Of a DNA stretch of 9,523 nt, positions 7,332-9,523 are shown piece by piece; position 1 is the stretch's first letter, and each line of letters starts with the position of its first letter. The stretch spans positions 1 to 9,523 of the forward strand of contig JAITVW010000234.1 in the NCBI GenBank assembly GCA_031285605.1, in the 5' to 3' direction. Made by a program: the position numbers and the translations under genes. The notes under the pieces are model-generated. The model saw only the letters and a program-made list of their open reading frames with translations, searched no databases and had not been told where the DNA came from. This stretch comes from Fusobacteriales bacterium (GTDB taxonomy: Bacteria; Fusobacteriota; Fusobacteriia; Fusobacteriales; Leptotrichiaceae).

Positions 7332-8849
7332 ATGACTAGAAAAATAAAGATATTTGATACTACATTAAGAGACGGGGAGCAGACACCCAGAGTAAACCTG
7401 AATTCGCAGGAGAAACTAAGAATAGCAAAACAGCTGGAGTCATTAGGGGTAGATATAATAGAAGCAGGATTCGCCATTTCATCTCCGGGGGATTTTGAAG
7501 CTGTAAGTATAATAGCTGAACATGTAAAGGATTCTACAATAGCCAGTCTGGCAAGAGCTGTAAAGAAAGATATAGAAACAGCGGCAAGAGCATTGGAAAA
7601 AGCAAATAAAAAGAGAATACATATTTTTCTTGCGACATCACCGTTACACAGGGAATATAAACTGAAAATGGGCAAGGAAGAGATACTGGAAAAGATATAT
7701 GAAGCAGTAAAATATGGGAAAACGTTAATGGACGATATACAGTTTTCAGCAGAGGATGCTATGAGGACAGAGCCTGAATACCTTGCAGAAGCGTATAATG
7801 CGGCTATAGCGGCAGGAGCTGTTACAATAAATGTTCCGGATACTGTAGGATACAGAACTCCTACGGAAATTTTTGAGAGAATAACATATTTAAGGAAAAA
7901 TGTAAAAGGAATAGACGGAGTGGATATTTCCACACATTGCCATAATGATCTGGGACTTGCTGTGGCAAATTCAATAGCAGCAGTGGAATCGGGTGCAACA
8001 CAGATAGAGTGTACTATAAACGGTCTTGGAGAAAGAGCGGGAAATACATCCCTTGAAGAAGTGGTAATGATTCTTGCCACAAGAAAAGATAAATATGAAA
8101 ATTTTACTACAAGAATAGATACAAGACAGATCTATCCTGCAAGTAAGATGGTCAGCCTTCTTACAGGTGTGGCGACACAGCCTAACAAAGCAATAGTGGG
8201 AGCAAATGCATTTTCTCATGAGTCTGGAATTCATCAGCACGGAGTACTGGCTAATCCTGAAACATATGAGATAATAACTCCGGAGAGTGTAGGAAGAGAT
8301 ACAAACAGTCTTGTACTCGGGAAATTATCAGGAAAACATGCTTTTGTTGATAAAATGGAAAAGCTTGGATTTTCTATGGACAATGAAAAAATTGATGAAT
8401 TATTTGCGGAGTTTAAAAAACTTGCCGATAAGAAAAAATATATTCTTGATGAAGATATCATATCTCTTGTAACAGGTGACGCAGGTAAATTTGAGGGAAG
8501 AGTAAGGCTGGAAAGTTTCGAGATTACAAGAAGAGAAGGAAAACCGAAAGCAGAGGTTACCATTACCATAGATAATAAAGAACAGACAATGACAGCTATA
8601 GGAGACGGACCGGTAGATGCCGCATATCATGCAATAAATAATATGCTTGGCAATAGTTATGACGTGGCTGAATACAAGCTGGATTCCATAACGGGCGATA
8701 CCGATGCACAGGCTCAGGTAGTAGTGATAATAGAAAAAAATGGCGAAAGACATATGGGAAGAGGGCAAAGCACGGATATAGTAGAGGCTAGTATCACAGC
8801 ATATATAAATGCCGTAAACCGGCTCTATAAAGGAGAGAAAAATGATTAA
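7332..8849 (+). CDS. leuA: 2-isopropylmalate synthase
   Basis: This 505-residue enzyme condenses acetyl-CoA with 2-oxoisovalerate, the first step of leucine synthesis. The HMGL-like TIM barrel starts with [12 protein letters not shown] (residues 8-19; Arg13 and metal ligand Asp14). THCHND at 201-206 supplies metal ligands His202 and His204, and GLGERAGN at 231-238 ends with the fourth ligand Asn238. [11 protein letters not shown] at 294-304 is the linker signature of LeuA-like enzymes. A C-terminal regulatory domain (about 385-500, including [12 protein letters not shown]) is the site of leucine feedback in this family. The near-perfect AAAGGAGG at 7318-7325, 6 bases before the ATG, suggests high expression. 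The last 8 bases overlap the start of cimA. A related acyltransferase such as an (R)-citramalate or homocitrate synthase is possible from sequence alone, but the regulatory domain and neighbours favour LeuA. Confidence 0.92.
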   Translation: MTRKIKIFDTTLRDGEQTPRVNLNSQEKLRIAKQLESLGVDIIEAGFAISSPGDFEAVSIIAEHVKDSTIASLARAVKKDIETAARALEKANKKRIHIFLATSPLHREYKLKMGKEEILEKIYEAVKYGKTLMDDIQFSAEDAMRTEPEYLAEAYNAAIAAGAVTINVPDTVGYRTPTEIFERITYLRKNVKGIDGVDISTHCHNDLGLAVANSIAAVESGATQIECTINGLGERAGNTSLEEVVMILATRKDKYENFTTRIDTRQIYPASKMVSLLTGVATQPNKAIVGANAFSHESGIHQHGVLANPETYEIITPESVGRDTNSLVLGKLSGKHAFVDKMEKLGFSMDNEKIDELFAEFKKLADKKKYILDEDIISLVTGDAGKFEGRVRLESFEITRREGKPKAEVTITIDNKEQTMTAIGDGPVDAAYHAINNMLGNSYDVAEYKLDSITGDTDAQAQVVVIIEKNGERHMGRGQSTDIVEASITAYINAVNRLYKGEKND

Positions 8850-9523
8850 AGCTGAAGTCTTTGATACCACTTTAAGAGATGGTGCACAGGCACGGGGAAT
8901 ATCATTTTCAGTAAAGGATAAAATAGCTGTAACCCAGGCTCTTGATGATTTCGGGATAGACTACATCGAGGCCGGGAATCCCGGTTCCAATCCAAAGGAT
9001 CTGGAGTTTTTTGAACTCATCAAATCTGTGGAACTGAAACATTCAAAGCTTGTAGCCTTTGGGAGTACAAGAAGAAAGGATGTAGCTCCTGAAGAGGATC
9101 AGAATCTCATTTCATTGCTGCAGGCGGGAACAGAGTATGTTTCCATATTCGGAAAAAGCTGGGATTTTCATGTTATGGATATTATAAAAACAACACTTGA
9201 AAATAATCTGGAAATGATAAAAGATACACTGTTATTTTTAAAATCAAAAGGAAAGAAAGTCATATTTGATGCAGAGCATTTTTTTGACGGGTATAAAAAT
9301 AATCCGGAATATGCATTAGAGGCACTAAAAGCTGCGAAAGACGGAGGAGCAGAGGTACTTACCCTTTGTGATACAAACGGCGGATGTTTTCCTGAAGAAA
9401 TTTCAAGAATAACAAAAGAAGTAAAAGAAAAGCTGCGCTATAGCGATAAGGAATTAACCGAGTTCAAAAAGTTGATTATCGAAAAGCTGGAAAAGTCGAA
9501 GAAAGATTACGAGTTGCTTTTGT
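8842..9523 (+). CDS. cimA: Citramalate synthase, 5' part; reading frame changes character near 9433
   Basis: CimA condenses acetyl-CoA with pyruvate to citramalate, giving 2-oxobutyrate (after the LeuBCD steps) without threonine. ATG 8842 follows AAAGGAG (8829-8835) by 6 bases and overlaps the leuA stop by 8 bases. Residues 1-198 fit the CimA family: [18 protein letters not shown] at 6-23, [12 protein letters not shown] at 42-53, FGKSWDFHV at 103-111, [12 protein letters not shown] at 144-155 and LTLCDTNGG at 173-181. It is a paralogue of the preceding LeuA. In this family the metal motif HxHND should follow within about 15 residues of the KEVKEKL segment. Instead the frame continues with [20 protein letters not shown], which is not CimA-like, and runs open off the window. 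The last part is probably foreign (see 9433-9523). The true cimA end is not in this window. Confidence 0.85.
   Translation, partial: MIKAEVFDTTLRDGAQARGISFSVKDKIAVTQALDDFGIDYIEAGNPGSNPKDLEFFELIKSVELKHSKLVAFGSTRRKDVAPEEDQNLISLLQAGTEYVSIFGKSWDFHVMDIIKTTLENNLEMIKDTLLFLKSKGKKVIFDAEHFFDGYKNNPEYALEALKAAKDGGAEVLTLCDTNGGCFPEEISRITKEVKEKLRYSDKELTEFKKLIIEKLEKSKKDYELLL
9433..9523 (+). other. Foreign segment resembling a Bacteroidota DksA/TraR-type protein
   Basis: From about 9433 the frame reads [20 protein letters not shown] and ends [10 protein letters not shown]. From memory this resembles the N-terminal helices of short DksA/TraR zinc-finger proteins of Bacteroidota (RYSD.EL.EFK..I..KLEKA..DYELL). 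Codon use changes at the same point: 19 of the 30 codons after 9432 end in G or C, against 8 of 40 in the two preceding lines of cimA. CGC, ATC, TTC, TAC and many AAG codons appear. The break falls inside AAAGAAAAGCTG, which encodes Lys-Glu-Lys-Leu and could serve as microhomology. A chimeric assembly or library end is the simplest explanation; a real recombination junction is less likely. Confidence 0.5.

Noticed and set aside
7226..8080. 284-codon open frame on the minus strand
   Set aside because: It lies opposite leuA and the end of ilvN, has a Ser/Ala/Phe-rich composition typical of antisense reading, and shows no recognisable domain. The + strand gene has clear catalytic motifs throughout.
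7341..8910. Repeat shared by leuA and cimA starts (TTTGATAC.AC.TTAAGAGA)
   Set aside because: It encodes the conserved DTTLRDG motif of both enzymes, so it reflects protein family paralogy rather than a DNA repeat element.

Overview
The window is low-GC DNA. Arg is almost always AGA and Ile is mostly ATA. Strong AAAGGAG-type ribosome binding sites precede most genes, and every gene is on the + strand. The style and the proteins suggest a member of Fusobacteriota, perhaps Leptotrichiaceae or Sebaldella-like. That placement is inferred from codon use and protein flavour, not proven.

Layout. (1) Positions 1-962 hold the tail of an ABC transporter ATPase, overlapped by a six-helix ABC-2 type permease. 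(2) Positions 963-1542 hold a weak terminator-like hairpin, a 53-codon gene of its own (1229-1390) whose first 22 residues are mostly Leu/Ile/Val, and a strong intrinsic terminator (1484-1517) ending 25 bases before the ilvD start. (3) Positions 1543-9523 hold a branched-chain amino acid operon: ilvD, ilvA, a decayed ilvB tail, a first ilvN, an intact ilvB, a second ilvN, leuA and the 5' part of cimA.

How the genes work together. IlvA makes 2-oxobutyrate from threonine, and CimA opens a second, pyruvate-based route to 2-oxobutyrate. IlvB with IlvN condenses pyruvate with pyruvate or 2-oxobutyrate. IlvD dehydrates the dihydroxy acids to the 2-oxo acids of Val and Ile. LeuA diverts 2-oxoisovalerate towards Leu. 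ilvC, leuB, leuC, leuD and the aminotransferase are not in this window.

Three things stand out. First, the gap between ilvA and the first ilvN is a scar of a second ilvB: two stretches align in order with the 3' end of the intact ilvB. The operon therefore once held a tandem ilvB-ilvN duplication. Second, a Leu/Ile/Val-rich small peptide and a terminator with a possible competing pairing sit ahead of ilvD, which raises attenuation as one reading. Third, the last ~90 bases stop looking like cimA and read like the start region of a Bacteroidota DksA/TraR-type protein, with sharply different codon use. This is probably an assembly or library junction.
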